Source: a candidate division KSB1 bacterium (GTDB lineage Bacteria; Zhuqueibacterota; Zhuqueibacteria; Thermofontimicrobiales; Thermofontimicrobiaceae). From it: DNA of 64,000 bases. Positions 7,597 through 17,433 of this stretch are shown piece after piece (within the stretch, counting starts at the first letter, position 1; every line of letters begins with the position of its first letter). A model generated the notes under the pieces. The model saw nothing but the letters and a program-made list of their open reading frames with translations. It did not search any database and was not told the origin of the DNA. Position numbers and translations under genes: made by a program. The stretch covers positions 1 through 64,000 of the forward strand of contig JAPDPQ010000019.1 of assembly GCA_034506395.1 (NCBI GenBank). The letters are read 5' to 3'.

Positions 7597-8778
7597 TTAA
7601 AAAATTTTCCCCTGATGCAATTGTGCAAAAAATTTCTCCACTGGCAGGACATCCACGCCATCGAAATGATATGAGCGTTTGCCCAGATAAATTCCGATCA
7701 TTTTATCGACCTGAAGCTGATCGGATTGGCTCAGGGAGCGCATGGCGTTTTCCCATTTCCGATCCCAGGTTTCTGCCATTTTCACCTCGATGCAGACCAA
7801 ATGGGGTTTTGAAGTGAATTGGCGTTTTTTGGTTTCAATCACAAAATCAATTTCCGATCCAGCGCTGGTACGGTAAAAAGCGATATGCCTATTTTTGTTC
7901 TGGGTTCGATTATAGACCTCCAATTCATGAAGAACTAATGTCTCTAGAGCTGTTCCTTTCCAGGTGCGATCCAGCGGATCGAACAATAATCCTGCTGCAG
8001 CTCGTGCCACGCCAGTGTCGAACCAATAAAATTTGGGGCGACTTTGCTCCCGAATTTTGACCTGGGGACGATAGGCGGGAAGAAATTTCCCGAGCAAGGT
8101 ATCCTCAAGGATGGAAAAGTAAATATCGATGCTGCTACGAGGAACGCCCGCATCACGGGAGATATTTTGGGCATTTATTAACTGACCGTTCAACTGGCCA
8201 GCAATACTCAGAAACCGCAAAAAAGGTGGCACATTTCTCACAATGCCCTCTTCCTTGATTTCTTCTTTGAGATAGGTATTCACATAAGCATTCAGAATAT
8301 CGGCGGCATTATCTCGATCCAATTGGACATAAGGCATGAGTCCCCAATCAAGAGAAAAATTCAGGTCAAATAAATCGCCAAGCTCCTGCCAGGAAAAAGA
8401 ACTGAGTTCACATGTGAGCGCTCTGCCGCCCAATAAATTAACACCCCCACGGCGCAATTTTCTGGCGGACGAGCCACACAGGGCAAATCGCCAGTGCCGT
8501 TCTTCTATCAAGCGATGAACCTCATCGAGCAAAGAAGGCACTTTCTGAATTTCATCAATGACGATCCATGAGTTCTCAGGCAGATTTCCTGCCATGGCTT
8601 CGAGATTATTGGGGAAACGGGAAAGCTCAAGATACACCGAGTGATCTAACAGGTCAAAAAAAGTAGCCTCGGGCAGCACATCACGCAACCAGGTGCTCTT
8701 GCCCACGCCCCGAGGACCGAAAAGAAAAAAAGATCTATTGGGTAATTTCAGCAAGCGAGGAATATGGATAGTGTTCAT
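7597..8778 (-). CDS. ATP-binding protein, AAA_14 plus DUF4143
   Basis: 393-residue ATPase of the widespread AAA_14/DUF4143 class, whose cellular role is not settled. Walker A is GPRGVGKST (21-29) and Walker B is WIVIDE (71-76). The C-terminal half ends in a nuclease-like core with GSEIDFVIE (D311) and CIEVK (E331, K333), the spacing of a PD-(D/E)XK fold; activity is not shown. These genes are often patchily distributed and may be mobile or selfish, or part of stress or defence functions. It separates two sugar-catabolism genes. A 32-bp tandem repeat block begins 43 bp upstream of the start codon, and three MITE-like elements lie just downstream. No strong ribosome binding site was seen before the ATG. 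Confidence 0.88.
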   Translation of the reverse strand: MNTIHIPRLLKLPNRSFFLFGPRGVGKSTWLRDVLPEATFFDLLDHSVYLELSRFPNNLEAMAGNLPENSWIVIDEIQKVPSLLDEVHRLIEERHWRFALCGSSARKLRRGGVNLLGGRALTCELSSFSWQELGDLFDLNFSLDWGLMPYVQLDRDNAADILNAYVNTYLKEEIKEEGIVRNVPPFLRFLSIAGQLNGQLINAQNISRDAGVPRSSIDIYFSILEDTLLGKFLPAYRPQVKIREQSRPKFYWFDTGVARAAAGLLFDPLDRTWKGTALETLVLHELEVYNRTQNKNRHIAFYRTSAGSEIDFVIETKKRQFTSKPHLVCIEVKMAETWDRKWENAMRSLSQSDQLQVDKMIGIYLGKRSYHFDGVDVLPVEKFFAQLHQGKIF

Positions 8779-8820
8779 ATCTTGAGCCTGAGCCGATAAT
8801 CTTTCTTTCAGGGATAGAAA

Positions 8821-8932
8821 TTAGAACATTTTGATACAAATTTACACTTATTTTGTAAAAATGCAAGACAAATTTACAAATCTATTGTAAAAATGCAATG
8901 CAAATTCACAAAACCGTTGTAAAAATGCAATC
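8821..8932. repeat. 32-bp tandem repeats (iteron-like) upstream of the DUF4143 gene
   Basis: The core TTGTAAAAATGCAA starts at 8853, 8885 and 8917, giving an exact 32-bp period. A weaker copy covers 8821-8852. Each unit contains a dyad of TTGTAAA and TTTACAA (TTCACAA in the second). The array fills the gap between the DUF4143 start and the end of rhaB, and its last copy overlaps the rhaB stop region. It is positioned to act as an operator array for the ATPase gene. Confidence 0.7.
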
Positions 8933-10403
8933 ACTGAACCATAGCAATAAACCGCTCATACGCCTCCTCCCACTTCTTCGTCTCCTGCGGCTCATATTTT
9001 TCGAGTTCAAACGAATTGGCAATAATTCTGCGGATTTCGGCGGGCGATTTCACGATCCCCAAGCCCATGGCCTGAACCATGATGTTGCCAATCGCCGTGG
9101 CTTCTACAGGCCCAGCGACCACTGGTATCCCCGTGGCATCGGCAGTGAATTGGCACAGCAGCTTGTTCTGCGTCCCACCGCCGATGATGTGAATGCGACG
9201 AATGGGCTGAGGATGAAGCTGCTTGAGCTGATCGAAAATGTAGCGATATTTCAAAGCCAGTCCCTCTAAAATGCTGCGGGTCATATCGGCAGGATTGTCG
9301 GGCGCCTTCTGACCCGTGGCACGGCAGTAGGCTCGGATCGCCTCGGGCATATCGGGTGGATTGAGAAAGCCCTGGTAATCGGGATCGATGATGGCGGCAA
9401 ATGGCTTTGCCGAGGCAGCGAGCTGGGTCAATTCATCGAAACTGATCTCTTGCTTGGCTGACCAGGCTTTGCGGCATTGCTGAACAGGCCAGAGCCCCAT
9501 ACAATTTTTGAGGAAACGAAATTTTCCGCCGACGCCGCCTTCATTGGTGAAATTGAACGCCAGCGACTTTTCATTGATGATCGGCCTGGAAATTTCCACC
9601 CCGACCAACGACCAGGTGCCTGAGCTGATGTAGGCCCAATCATTGCCCTCGGCTGGAACCGCTGCTACCGCAGAGCCCGTGTCATGGCTGGCCGTAGCAA
9701 TGACAGGAATTTGCTTTATGCCAGTTTCCTGGGCAATGCTTTCAAGCAGATTGCCCAGAACCGTCCCAGGCGGGACGATCTCCTGCATGATGCTTTTGGA
9801 AATTCCCAGCGCCTGAAACAGTTCGTCCTCCCAATCCTGCTTGATGGGATTGTAGAGCTGCGAGGTCGTGGCGATAGTAAATTCGGTTTTCTTGATTCCA
9901 GTCAAAAAATAGCTGATCATATCTGGCGTGAATAGTAGATCTGAGACAATTTTCAGCAGCGGGCTTTTGGCTCGGGACATGGCGAACAGTTGAAATAGCG
10001 TATTGAGTTGCATAAACTGGATGCCCGTCAATTCATAGACCCGATCTCGAGGGATGATTTTAAAGAATTCCTCCATGATCCCATCGGTGCGATGATCCCG
10101 ATAACCATAAGGCAATCCCAACAGATTGCCATCGCTGGCGAACAGGGCGTAATCCACGCCCCAGGTATCCACGGCCATGCTCTCGGGCCGATCGGTAATT
10201 TCCGTTGCACAGCGTTTCATGCCCTGCTTGATGTTTTCATACAGGTCTAAAATATTCCAGCGCAGGCTGCCCAACACATCCACCACGCCATTGGAAAAGC
10301 GATGGAGTTCTTTGGTCGAGATTTTTTCATCCTGAAGAGTCCCCAATAGAGTCCTCCCACTGGAGGCGCCAATATCGAAAGCTAAGAACTGGTAGGGTTT
10401 CAT
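8931..10403 (-). CDS. rhaB: Rhamnulokinase
   Basis: FGGY-family sugar kinase phosphorylating L-rhamnulose to L-rhamnulose 1-phosphate in the cytoplasm. The N-terminal phosphate-binding motif FDIGASSGRTLLG, the substrate-region motif AVDTWGVDYALF, ATASHDTGSAVAAVP, ISSGTWSLVGVE and the C-terminal IIGGGTQNKLLCQFTADATG follow the family order. I start it at ATG 10403 (490 residues) because the sequence from MKPYQFLAFDIG matches the family start and AAGGAAAGG lies just upstream; the longer frame adds 34 unrelated residues. No rhamnose isomerase or aldolase is in the window. With the nearby aldehyde dehydrogenase it suggests a rhamnose or fucose route. Confidence 0.9.
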   Translation of the reverse strand: MKPYQFLAFDIGASSGRTLLGTLQDEKISTKELHRFSNGVVDVLGSLRWNILDLYENIKQGMKRCATEITDRPESMAVDTWGVDYALFASDGNLLGLPYGYRDHRTDGIMEEFFKIIPRDRVYELTGIQFMQLNTLFQLFAMSRAKSPLLKIVSDLLFTPDMISYFLTGIKKTEFTIATTSQLYNPIKQDWEDELFQALGISKSIMQEIVPPGTVLGNLLESIAQETGIKQIPVIATASHDTGSAVAAVPAEGNDWAYISSGTWSLVGVEISRPIINEKSLAFNFTNEGGVGGKFRFLKNCMGLWPVQQCRKAWSAKQEISFDELTQLAASAKPFAAIIDPDYQGFLNPPDMPEAIRAYCRATGQKAPDNPADMTRSILEGLALKYRYIFDQLKQLHPQPIRRIHIIGGGTQNKLLCQFTADATGIPVVAGPVEATAIGNIMVQAMGLGIVKSPAEIRRIIANSFELEKYEPQETKKWEEAYERFIAMVQ

Positions 10404-10556
10404 ATCCTTTCCTTTTGTTTCTTGAAATTGACCCTGAGCATTTCTGATTTTGAGTAGCAATTCTGAAAGCACAAAGCGGATTCGATGATTAAAAAATTTA
10501 TTCAAGCCAAAAATATCATATTGATCAAATCAATTTGAATTACTTGAGCATCAAAT

Positions 10557-13500
10557 TTATCTAATGATCGCCAGTTTTCCTTTTTTCGATTCCAAATTAT
10601 TTTGAACCGAATAAACATAAATCCCCGCCGCCACCATTTCCCCCTGCTCATTTCGCAAATCCCATCGCACGCCGCCATTGCTATCCTTCTCCTGCAGCGT
10701 TCGAATCACCTGTCCCGATAGCGTCATAATTTTGATCGTCGCCTCCTTCGTCAAATTGGCGAACATGATGGAATTTTCACCCGCTCCCACTCGACAGGGA
10801 TTGGGGTAGGTGAACACCTGGGAGAGATCGTTCTGATAAAAGATGAGCGATGCCTGGCTGCCCTGTCCCGTTTGGATGGGGACGCCTGTTTGGCTCAAAA
10901 TATTTTGCACGGTGATGATGTAATTCATCCCCAAAGCGCCGATGGGGTGTTGCGATACGATGGTCAGGATCACCTGGGCGCTATTGGTTGGCGAAATGGC
11001 GATGGATGCGATAGGGAGCATTGGTGTCGTCAGATAGTTGGACGGCTCCAGCGCCGAGATCGGATCAACTGGCTGGTTAAAGGTCAGGGCGATGGTTTGA
11101 GATGATATTAGATTAGCCGAGACCAGATAAAATGGCGAGATCTGGGCTGGTACCTCGAACGTCAGGCGATTGCGAGTGGTATCGATGGGCGTCCGATCCT
11201 GATCGCTGACTCCCGCAACCTGAACGGCATAAGCACCTGGCAAAAGGGATTTTTGGGCCACTGTTAATAGTACCTCCTGGCCTGAGCGGGAATCGATGGC
11301 CGAAATGGGCTGCCCCATATCTGGGAAAAAACGGTAGGCCGCTGGATTCAGGATCGACTGGCTCATCGGCTCGCTGAATCCCAGTCGCAGTTGATTGGGA
11401 GCAATAAATTGGGCGCTGGTCAGAAACGGTCGAGCGCCAGGCTGCACAGCGATGGGAGCTGTGCGCTGTCCCTCATTGGATGAAATGATCGCCGACACGC
11501 TGTACCAGTATCGGCTATCCTTCTCGACCGATTGATCCAAAAAGTCTATGGTTGCGACCTGAACCAATGGCGATAATTGGTCGGCCGATTGCCCTCGATA
11601 AATCTGATAGCTGTCGGCCTCCAATACAGGCAGCCAGGAGAGATAAACCTGCTGCTCGTCGAGCGGATAGGCCTGAAAACCTGCTGGGGCGGGCGGTCCT
11701 GAAGCCGCTGCAAAACGGTCCTGCAGGGCAATGGTTTTTTCGCCTGTATTCAAGAAAAATTCTGGATAGCCATCGCCATCGAAGTCGCCGATGGCATTGG
11801 CCTGGCTGCGGCTGGGATAAAAATATCCAATCGGCTGAAACTTTCCAGCCAAATGGTCATAATCGATGACATAGAAATCTGGAAAAACATTGATCAGCAA
11901 TTCGTCACGGCCATCATTGTCGATATCTCCAGAAGACATTCCACTGGCAAAATCGGCTGGATTGGCAAAGCCGAAGAACGCCTGCTCCCAGACGGACTGA
12001 AATTGATTGTCGCCAACTGTTTTGTAAATCCGAAAGATCCAATAGCGGCCATCGTATTCATGCTCGGCATCCAGATCAGGCGAAGAATGGCAACCTGCGG
12101 CAAATTCCAGAATACCATCGCCATCGTAATCGCCGCTGGAGAGAAAATCGATGGCGTCCATCAAGGGCAGCCGCTCCTGCCAGGTGGCGCTGTAACGGTC
12201 ATTCCCATCGGCTTCATAAATATAAATATCGCCATCGTAATCGCCGAACAATACTTCCATTTTGCCATCGGCATCGAAATCGCCGACCTCGCAATGCGGC
12301 ACACCTGTGCCATTGCTGCCTGAAGTGGGATTGGGCAACGAGGCCCGTTGCTCGTAGCGATGCGCCCCGAGATATTCCAGCACCGTCCAGACATTGCCGA
12401 CCCGTGCGATGATCTCAATTCGGCTGTCCCCATCCAGATCAGCAAAGCGGCCTGCCCAGAAATCGTTGGTATCGGCCCAGACAATTGTGGTGGGAAATTC
12501 GCCAGGCTTCTCGCTGGCGAGGATAAAGGAAATGGGGCCAGCGCCAACGAGAATTTCCTGCAGGCCATCCCCATCCACATCGGCAACATCTCTGGGAATA
12601 GCGATATGATTCGTTAAAGGTATCTCCTGCAAATTTCCCGATCGATATTCGAATAGAACCAAATTTTGAAACCCCTGGCGCTCCGACAATTTGGACCCCA
12701 AAAGCTCCCGCTGTCCATCGCCGTCAAAATCGCAGACCCGATTGAGCAAATAGAGTCGAGGGAGCTCGAAATTCTTGCTTGCAAAACGGCTGGTCTCGAT
12801 ATTGGGCTCGGTCAAATCGATTTGAAAACGATTGTTCCCCTGTTCGGTCGTTAAACCTGACCGATTTTGCAGGTTCAATGCAAATTCGAATCGGCCTGGG
12901 TGGGTGAAATTATAGCGATGCGTCGTCACTTCATAGCCCAGCGGAATTTCAGTGAAAGCGCCGCCAGTATCTCTTTGGCGATATAAAATCGTGGCTCTGG
13001 TGATGTCATCGGTTTCAAATTCGATGAGCTGGGAATAGTGGCTGCCGTCGATCATTCGGGTCTGCTTTAGCGCCAGCAGCCTCGGCGCTGTGCGATCGAT
13101 TTGAATCTGGGTGCGGTGTTCCACCGAGCTGCCGTCTTTGTTCAAGACCTTGAGGCGCAGGGTGTAGATCGAATCGGGCAAGGAGTCGATCGGCCAGCGG
13201 CCCAAACTGTCATTCACCACCTGCCGCCCTGAAATCGAAACGATGGAAAACCAGTCGGTGGGATTCTCGCCAAAGCCATAGAGCAACTCATAGCCGTGCA
13301 ACAACGCCCCTGAGGCCGTGCCACGGATGATCACAGGCGACTCGGCAATCCCATCATCCAATCGGGGGCTGATGATGGTGGCCTGGGACTCGTAGCCGAT
13401 CTCGAGCGCCCGAGCGGCATTCAATCGACCAGCGGCGTAATAAGGATCCCAGCCTGGTTCACCCAAATCATCGGCAGACGAAACCAGAATATTTCTCACA

Positions 13501-14747
13501 TCTTGATTGTTGAGATCGGGTCGCAGGCTCAACATCAATCCCACGACTCCAGACACCACTGGCGCTGCTGCCGAAGTGCCAGAAAAGGTTCGGTAATCAT
13601 TGCCTTTGGCTGTGGTAAGCAATGAAACGCCAGGGGCGACCAGGTCGATGGTGGCGCCGTAATTGGAAAATCCCGCCAGGTAATCATCCTCCGTGGTAGC
13701 GCCCACAGAGATCGTCTCCAAAAATCCCGACGGGTAGTGCACGGCAGCCGATTGACTATTCCCTGCCGAAGCGATGAGCACGGCGCCGCTTTGATAGGCG
13801 AATTGGCAGACATCCCGCAGCATCTGCGAGGTGGCCACATCGCCGAAGCTCATGTTGATCACTCGGACCCCATTGTCCACGGCATAGATAATGGCTGAAG
13901 CGACATCATCTTCTTCGAGCAAGCCCTGGCTGGTGCCCGCCCGCAGGTTCATCAGGCGACAGCCTGGGGCGACGCCAGCTACGCCGATGGCATTATTTGC
14001 CACAGCGCCGACAATGCCCGCCACGCTGGTGCCGTGGCCGTTCTCATCCATGGGATCGTTATCTCGGTCCTGATAGTCTCCCCCATCGGGGAAATGGGGC
14101 GCATCGGTGAAATCCCAGCCCTGAAGGTCATCCACGAAACCATTGGCGTCATCGTCCATGCCGTTTAAATCAGCAGCATCGATCCGACCATCGCCATTGG
14201 CATCCTCGCCCCCATTGAGCCACAGATTGGCGGCCAGATCTTCATGATTGTAGTCGATGCCCGTATCGATAATAGCGATCAGCACGCTGGGATCGCCAGG
14301 GGTCTTGTGCCAGGCCTGATCGAGCTGGATTGTTCGGATCAGCCACTGCTCGGCGATCCGAGGATCATTAGGCAGTTGATGCACTCGATAGACGTGGTTG
14401 ACTTGAGCGAATTCGATGGCGGGATGCGCCTGCAGCGCAGCGATAATTTGCTGGGTATCAGTTCCTCTGGGCAGTCGGATCGTGGTCCAGCGGTCGATGC
14501 CGATGGTGGTGAAGTGGTCGGGAATTCCCTTGCGAAGGTTCTGAAATCTTCGCAAAGATCTTTTAGCCAGAGGCATAATTTGCAGCGGAGGCAAATTGGC
14601 AAACGAAGCATCCACCGCAGCCAATTCCAGGGACGAACGATTTTCAAAATCAATTTTGGATTTGAATTTCACCAAAATGTCCTGGGCATGAATGAAATTG
14701 GTTAGACCAAAGATGATGATTCCAATGATGAATGTGCTTCGTTTCAT
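10557..14747 (-). CDS. Secreted subtilisin-like serine protease with FG-GAP repeats and FlgD-like sorting domain
   Basis: 1396-residue exported S8 protease. A signal peptide (about 1-21) precedes an I9-like propeptide region (to about 120). The catalytic triad is D161 (AIIDTGIDYNHED), H238 (ENGHGTSVAG) and S392 (FSGTSAAAP), with oxyanion N330. Asp-rich inserts such as EDANGDGRIDAADLNG look calcium-binding. The middle has several FG-GAP/VCBS-type repeats (DFDADGKMEVLFGDYDGD and similar), then a fibronectin-like segment and Ig-like segments starting near GFSEPMSQS. The end (YPNPCRVG to GKLAIIR) is a FlgD-like sorting domain as in type IX secretion cargo. I prefer ATG 14747 over an upstream TTG because it opens the signal peptide. 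Likely function: degradation of external protein. Confidence 0.88.
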   Translation of the reverse strand: MKRSTFIIGIIIFGLTNFIHAQDILVKFKSKIDFENRSSLELAAVDASFANLPPLQIMPLAKRSLRRFQNLRKGIPDHFTTIGIDRWTTIRLPRGTDTQQIIAALQAHPAIEFAQVNHVYRVHQLPNDPRIAEQWLIRTIQLDQAWHKTPGDPSVLIAIIDTGIDYNHEDLAANLWLNGGEDANGDGRIDAADLNGMDDDANGFVDDLQGWDFTDAPHFPDGGDYQDRDNDPMDENGHGTSVAGIVGAVANNAIGVAGVAPGCRLMNLRAGTSQGLLEEDDVASAIIYAVDNGVRVINMSFGDVATSQMLRDVCQFAYQSGAVLIASAGNSQSAAVHYPSGFLETISVGATTEDDYLAGFSNYGATIDLVAPGVSLLTTAKGNDYRTFSGTSAAAPVVSGVVGLMLSLRPDLNNQDVRNILVSSADDLGEPGWDPYYAAGRLNAARALEIGYESQATIISPRLDDGIAESPVIIRGTASGALLHGYELLYGFGENPTDWFSIVSISGRQVVNDSLGRWPIDSLPDSIYTLRLKVLNKDGSSVEHRTQIQIDRTAPRLLALKQTRMIDGSHYSQLIEFETDDITRATILYRQRDTGGAFTEIPLGYEVTTHRYNFTHPGRFEFALNLQNRSGLTTEQGNNRFQIDLTEPNIETSRFASKNFELPRLYLLNRVCDFDGDGQRELLGSKLSERQGFQNLVLFEYRSGNLQEIPLTNHIAIPRDVADVDGDGLQEILVGAGPISFILASEKPGEFPTTIVWADTNDFWAGRFADLDGDSRIEIIARVGNVWTVLEYLGAHRYEQRASLPNPTSGSNGTGVPHCEVGDFDADGKMEVLFGDYDGDIYIYEADGNDRYSATWQERLPLMDAIDFLSSGDYDGDGILEFAAGCHSSPDLDAEHEYDGRYWIFRIYKTVGDNQFQSVWEQAFFGFANPADFASGMSSGDIDNDGRDELLINVFPDFYVIDYDHLAGKFQPIGYFYPSRSQANAIGDFDGDGYPEFFLNTGEKTIALQDRFAAASGPPAPAGFQAYPLDEQQVYLSWLPVLEADSYQIYRGQSADQLSPLVQVATIDFLDQSVEKDSRYWYSVSAIISSNEGQRTAPIAVQPGARPFLTSAQFIAPNQLRLGFSEPMSQSILNPAAYRFFPDMGQPISAIDSRSGQEVLLTVAQKSLLPGAYAVQVAGVSDQDRTPIDTTRNRLTFEVPAQISPFYLVSANLISSQTIALTFNQPVDPISALEPSNYLTTPMLPIASIAISPTNSAQVILTIVSQHPIGALGMNYIITVQNILSQTGVPIQTGQGSQASLIFYQNDLSQVFTYPNPCRVGAGENSIMFANLTKEATIKIMTLSGQVIRTLQEKDSNGGVRWDLRNEQGEMVAAGIYVYSVQNNLESKKGKLAIIR

Positions 14748-14775
14748 AAGCGAGAAAATTCCTATTTTGAATTGG

Positions 14776-15106
14776 TAGCAGAAATGAAAGGCCACAGAAA
14801 GTACAAATTTAGCCAACTGAATAAACGTGTCATTTCGAGCGTAGCGAGAAATCTTTCTCTTACAAACATCTTCTAAGATTCGGCAGTCTTTTGCTAGTAA
14901 AGATTCCTCCCCGCCAGCTGGCGGGTCGGAATGACAACCTGTGGTTCAAGTAGCAAAATTTAACCACAGAAATCAATTCAAGAGCTTTCTTCTGAGACCT
15001 TTCAATTCTGTGACCAGTTATCTTTTTGTTCGATCACAGAAATGAAAGGCCACAGAAATTGAAATCAATTTTTTTTTCTGAGACCTTTCATTTCTGTGAC
15101 CACATT
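14776..15106. repeat. Family B palindromic repeats and a family C copy (intergenic)
   Basis: Family B uses the word CACAGAAATGAAAGG and its inverse CCTTTCATTTCTGTG. Copies lie near 14779-14801, 14986-15013, 15032-15059 and 15078-15106, several in inverted pairs that would form long hairpins. Between them, about 14828-14936, is a family C element opening GTCATTTCGAGCGTAGCG and closing with GGTCGGAATGAC. The last family B copy overlaps the end of the neighbouring glycosyltransferase gene. Confidence 0.7.
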
Positions 15107-16008
15107 AGATCTTTCAATTCGTTTGAACTCAGCAAATAAAAAATCGACCGCACCAGCGCCAGCCCGATTAGGATTTCACCGATCAATAAATTCAACATCC
15201 GCTGGAGAAATCCCCGCTGGTACTTCTGGAAATAATGATAGAATGAGCGATGACTGGACCAGATCATTTTTAATCGATTTCTGTAAATTGACGTCCCTTT
15301 GTGATGCACTATTTGAACGCTGGGGACGAATAAAATTTTCCAGCCATGAGCGATAAATCGGCGGCACCAATCCACATCGCTGAAGAACATGGGAAAACGT
15401 TCATCCAATAGCCCCACCTGATCGACCGCCTGTCTCCGAGCTAGAAGAAATGCCCCCTGCGGCTGATCCACTTCCCGCTGGCTCTGGTGATCGAAATCGC
15501 CCATCTTCCAGAAATTGAATTCACGGCTTCGCTTGAACAGCCAATGCAACCCCAGTGCATGATAGATCACATCCCGCCGCCTCGGAAAGCGCCGACAGGA
15601 GGGCTGGATCGAGCCATCGGCATTGCGCAATTGGGGCGCCACCATTCCGACCTGGGGATCGGCCTGGAAAATTTCGACCAGCGGCCGAAAGACATCAGAA
15701 GGTAGCTCGGTATCAGGATTGAGCAGCAGCACGAAATCCCCCTGGGCCTGGCGCAATCCCTGGTTCACGGCTTTGGTGAAACCGATGTTGGTTTCGTTGC
15801 AAATCAATGACCAGTGATGTCTTTCATCAAATTGCGATAGTAATTTTTTAGATATATGAAAGGTTTCGTCAGCGGAGTAATTGTCGATAAGGAAGATCTC
15901 AGCACGGAAGCCTGCTAGCGCATGGCCTAGGCTTTCGATGCATGATACGATCTCGTATTGATTGTTAAAAGTGACAATGACAATGGAAAAATCGAACAAT
16001 GCTTGCAT
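15088..16008 (-). CDS. Glycosyltransferase family 2 (rhamnosyltransferase-like)
   Basis: 306-residue GT-A fold enzyme that transfers a sugar from a nucleotide donor, probably to a cell-surface glycan. The N-terminal core SIVIVTFNN (8-16), LIDNYSADE (40-48) and LLLNPDTELP (94-103) holds the metal-binding Asp. The acceptor region has SDVDWCRRF. Two hydrophobic C-terminal segments may touch the membrane. The last residues WSQK and the stop TGA are encoded by a family B repeat, so the native end may have been replaced. It is a lone gene, similar in the N-terminal domain to the GT2 part of the fusion protein at 33-35 kb. Confidence 0.85.
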   Translation of the reverse strand: MQALFDFSIVIVTFNNQYEIVSCIESLGHALAGFRAEIFLIDNYSADETFHISKKLLSQFDERHHWSLICNETNIGFTKAVNQGLRQAQGDFVLLLNPDTELPSDVFRPLVEIFQADPQVGMVAPQLRNADGSIQPSCRRFPRRRDVIYHALGLHWLFKRSREFNFWKMGDFDHQSQREVDQPQGAFLLARRQAVDQVGLLDERFPMFFSDVDWCRRFIAHGWKILFVPSVQIVHHKGTSIYRNRLKMIWSSHRSFYHYFQKYQRGFLQRMLNLLIGEILIGLALVRSIFYLLSSNELKDLMWSQK

Positions 16009-16061
16009 CTCCTCGATTTCAATTGCTGGTCCTCATTCGAGGACAAAATTAATGAATTAGG

Positions 16062-16090
16062 ATGATAATAGCAATAAGAATTATATTCAA
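16062..16090 (-). promoter_or_regulatory. Candidate promoter for the GT2 gene
   Basis: On the minus strand TTGAAT is followed after 17 nt by TATCAT, about 50 nt upstream of the GT2 start codon. Confidence 0.35.
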
Positions 16091-16522
16091 TTTTTCTACA
16101 TGCCGAAGATCATAAAGCAAAATTAATTATCTTTTGGATTGAAGCTGAAAATTTAATTAAATTTTTTCATCCCATCTGCCAACTCGAAGACAGTGATTTT
16201 CTCAACGTTTTATCCTGGTGAACCAGATAATGGGATGGCTGTTTACGAAGGGATGAAGCTATAACATGTTTTGGCATCTTACGCATGGAGCTTGAATAAG
16301 TAAATCGAAAGCAAGATTAATTCAGATTGTGAACAGTGCCAGAGATCCATTTTATTAAGATTGTGTGTCATAATTTCTCTGTAAATCGACAGACAGATCG
16401 AAACGAGATGAAGATGGGTTTCGTTCAGACTGGTAACGCACAAGCCATTAACAAAAGTATTTTGCATGTGCAAGTAGGATGAGTTTCAATACGACATTGT
16501 TTTTTTATCGCAAATATTTCTC
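16091..16522. other. Non-coding stretch, nothing recognised
   Basis: AT-rich DNA between divergent genes. A short open frame on the minus strand (16279-16473) has no recognisable product or ribosome binding site. No structured RNA was identified. Confidence 0.5.
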
Positions 16523-16551
16523 TTGACATTTAGAAAAAAATTGGCTAAAAT
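16523..16551 (+). promoter_or_regulatory. Sigma-70-type promoter for the DUF429 gene
   Basis: TTGACA, 17 nt, TAAAAT. Transcription would begin near 16558, leaving a leader of roughly 145 nt before the start codon at 16702. Confidence 0.5.
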
Positions 16552-16701
16552 TCAATTTGAGTTGAGCATATCAGTTTGGCTAAAACGGAATAGAAGTTGG
16601 GAAGTCAAAGGTTCAATCCGCCCGATCCATTGGGTCTTTAACTGATAAGCAATCAAGTTTGTTAAGTAACGAACAGAAGCAAATCAAATCATAGCGGCAA
16701 A

Positions 16702-17433
16702 ATGATTCATTATGTGGGCGTAGACGGCTGTTCAGGTGGCTGGTTTGCCATTGCGGTCGCAGAAGACAATCAGCTTCATTATCAGATGTTCAGATCGATC
16801 GAACAGATGTGGGAAACATTTGGGCAGGCACGATTGATCCTCATCGATATTCCGATCGGGTTGCCGGATTGGCGGAACCGGAGCTGCGATATCGAGGCCA
16901 GGAAGCTTTTGGGACGCCGGGGCGCCAGTGTTTTTCCGGCACCCGCTCGTCCAGCTATTAATCAAGCCGACTACGAACAAGCATCACTCGTGAATTATCA
17001 GTGCTTAGGCCGTAAACTTTCGATTCAGACTTGGAATATTATCGATAAAATCAAACAGGTGGATCGACTACTTGACGAGGAGCCCCTTAGCCGCTCGGTT
17101 ATTCGGGAATCACATCCCGAGGTCTGTTTTTGGGCTCTGTCTGGGGGCCACGTCATGGCTTTTAATAAGAAGAGTGAGGAAGGGGTTGCGGAACGGTTGA
17201 ATGTTTTAAAGCCATTGAATCCTTTTACTGAAGCAACATTTCAAGCTGCGACTCAAACTTACCGGCGCAAGGATCTGGCGCGCGATGATATTTTGGACGC
17301 ATTGGCTCTGGCGATCACGGCCGCGTCACCATCCCATCTGCTGGTCACCCTACCGGATCATCCCGAAAAGGACCAGAAAAATTTGCCCATGGAGATGGTC
17401 TTTACCCGACGTTTTCTTAGCAATATAATATAA
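16702..17433 (+). CDS. DUF429 domain-containing protein (predicted RNase H-fold)
   Basis: 243 residues matching the DUF429 family, predicted to adopt an RNase H-like nuclease fold; biological role unknown. The family start GVDGCSGGWF (6-15) holds the first conserved Asp. LILIDIPIGLPDW, the HPEVCFW segment and DDILDALALAITA near the end supply further acidic residues. It is a single gene with a textbook promoter upstream and no evident partner. The ribosome binding site is weak. Confidence 0.8.
   Translation: MIHYVGVDGCSGGWFAIAVAEDNQLHYQMFRSIEQMWETFGQARLILIDIPIGLPDWRNRSCDIEARKLLGRRGASVFPAPARPAINQADYEQASLVNYQCLGRKLSIQTWNIIDKIKQVDRLLDEEPLSRSVIRESHPEVCFWALSGGHVMAFNKKSEEGVAERLNVLKPLNPFTEATFQAATQTYRRKDLARDDILDALALAITAASPSHLLVTLPDHPEKDQKNLPMEMVFTRRFLSNII

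Noticed and set aside
8821..8932. CRISPR array
   Set aside because: The 32-bp units are contiguous, with no unique spacers, and no cas genes are present in the window.
11853..12323. Plus-strand open frame inside the subtilase gene
   Set aside because: Antisense to the FG-GAP repeats of a well-supported gene; Ile-rich composition typical of a reverse-frame shadow.
16600..16645. T-arm-like word GGTTCAATCC suggesting a tRNA
   Set aside because: No acceptor stem, anticodon arm or D arm could be fitted around it.
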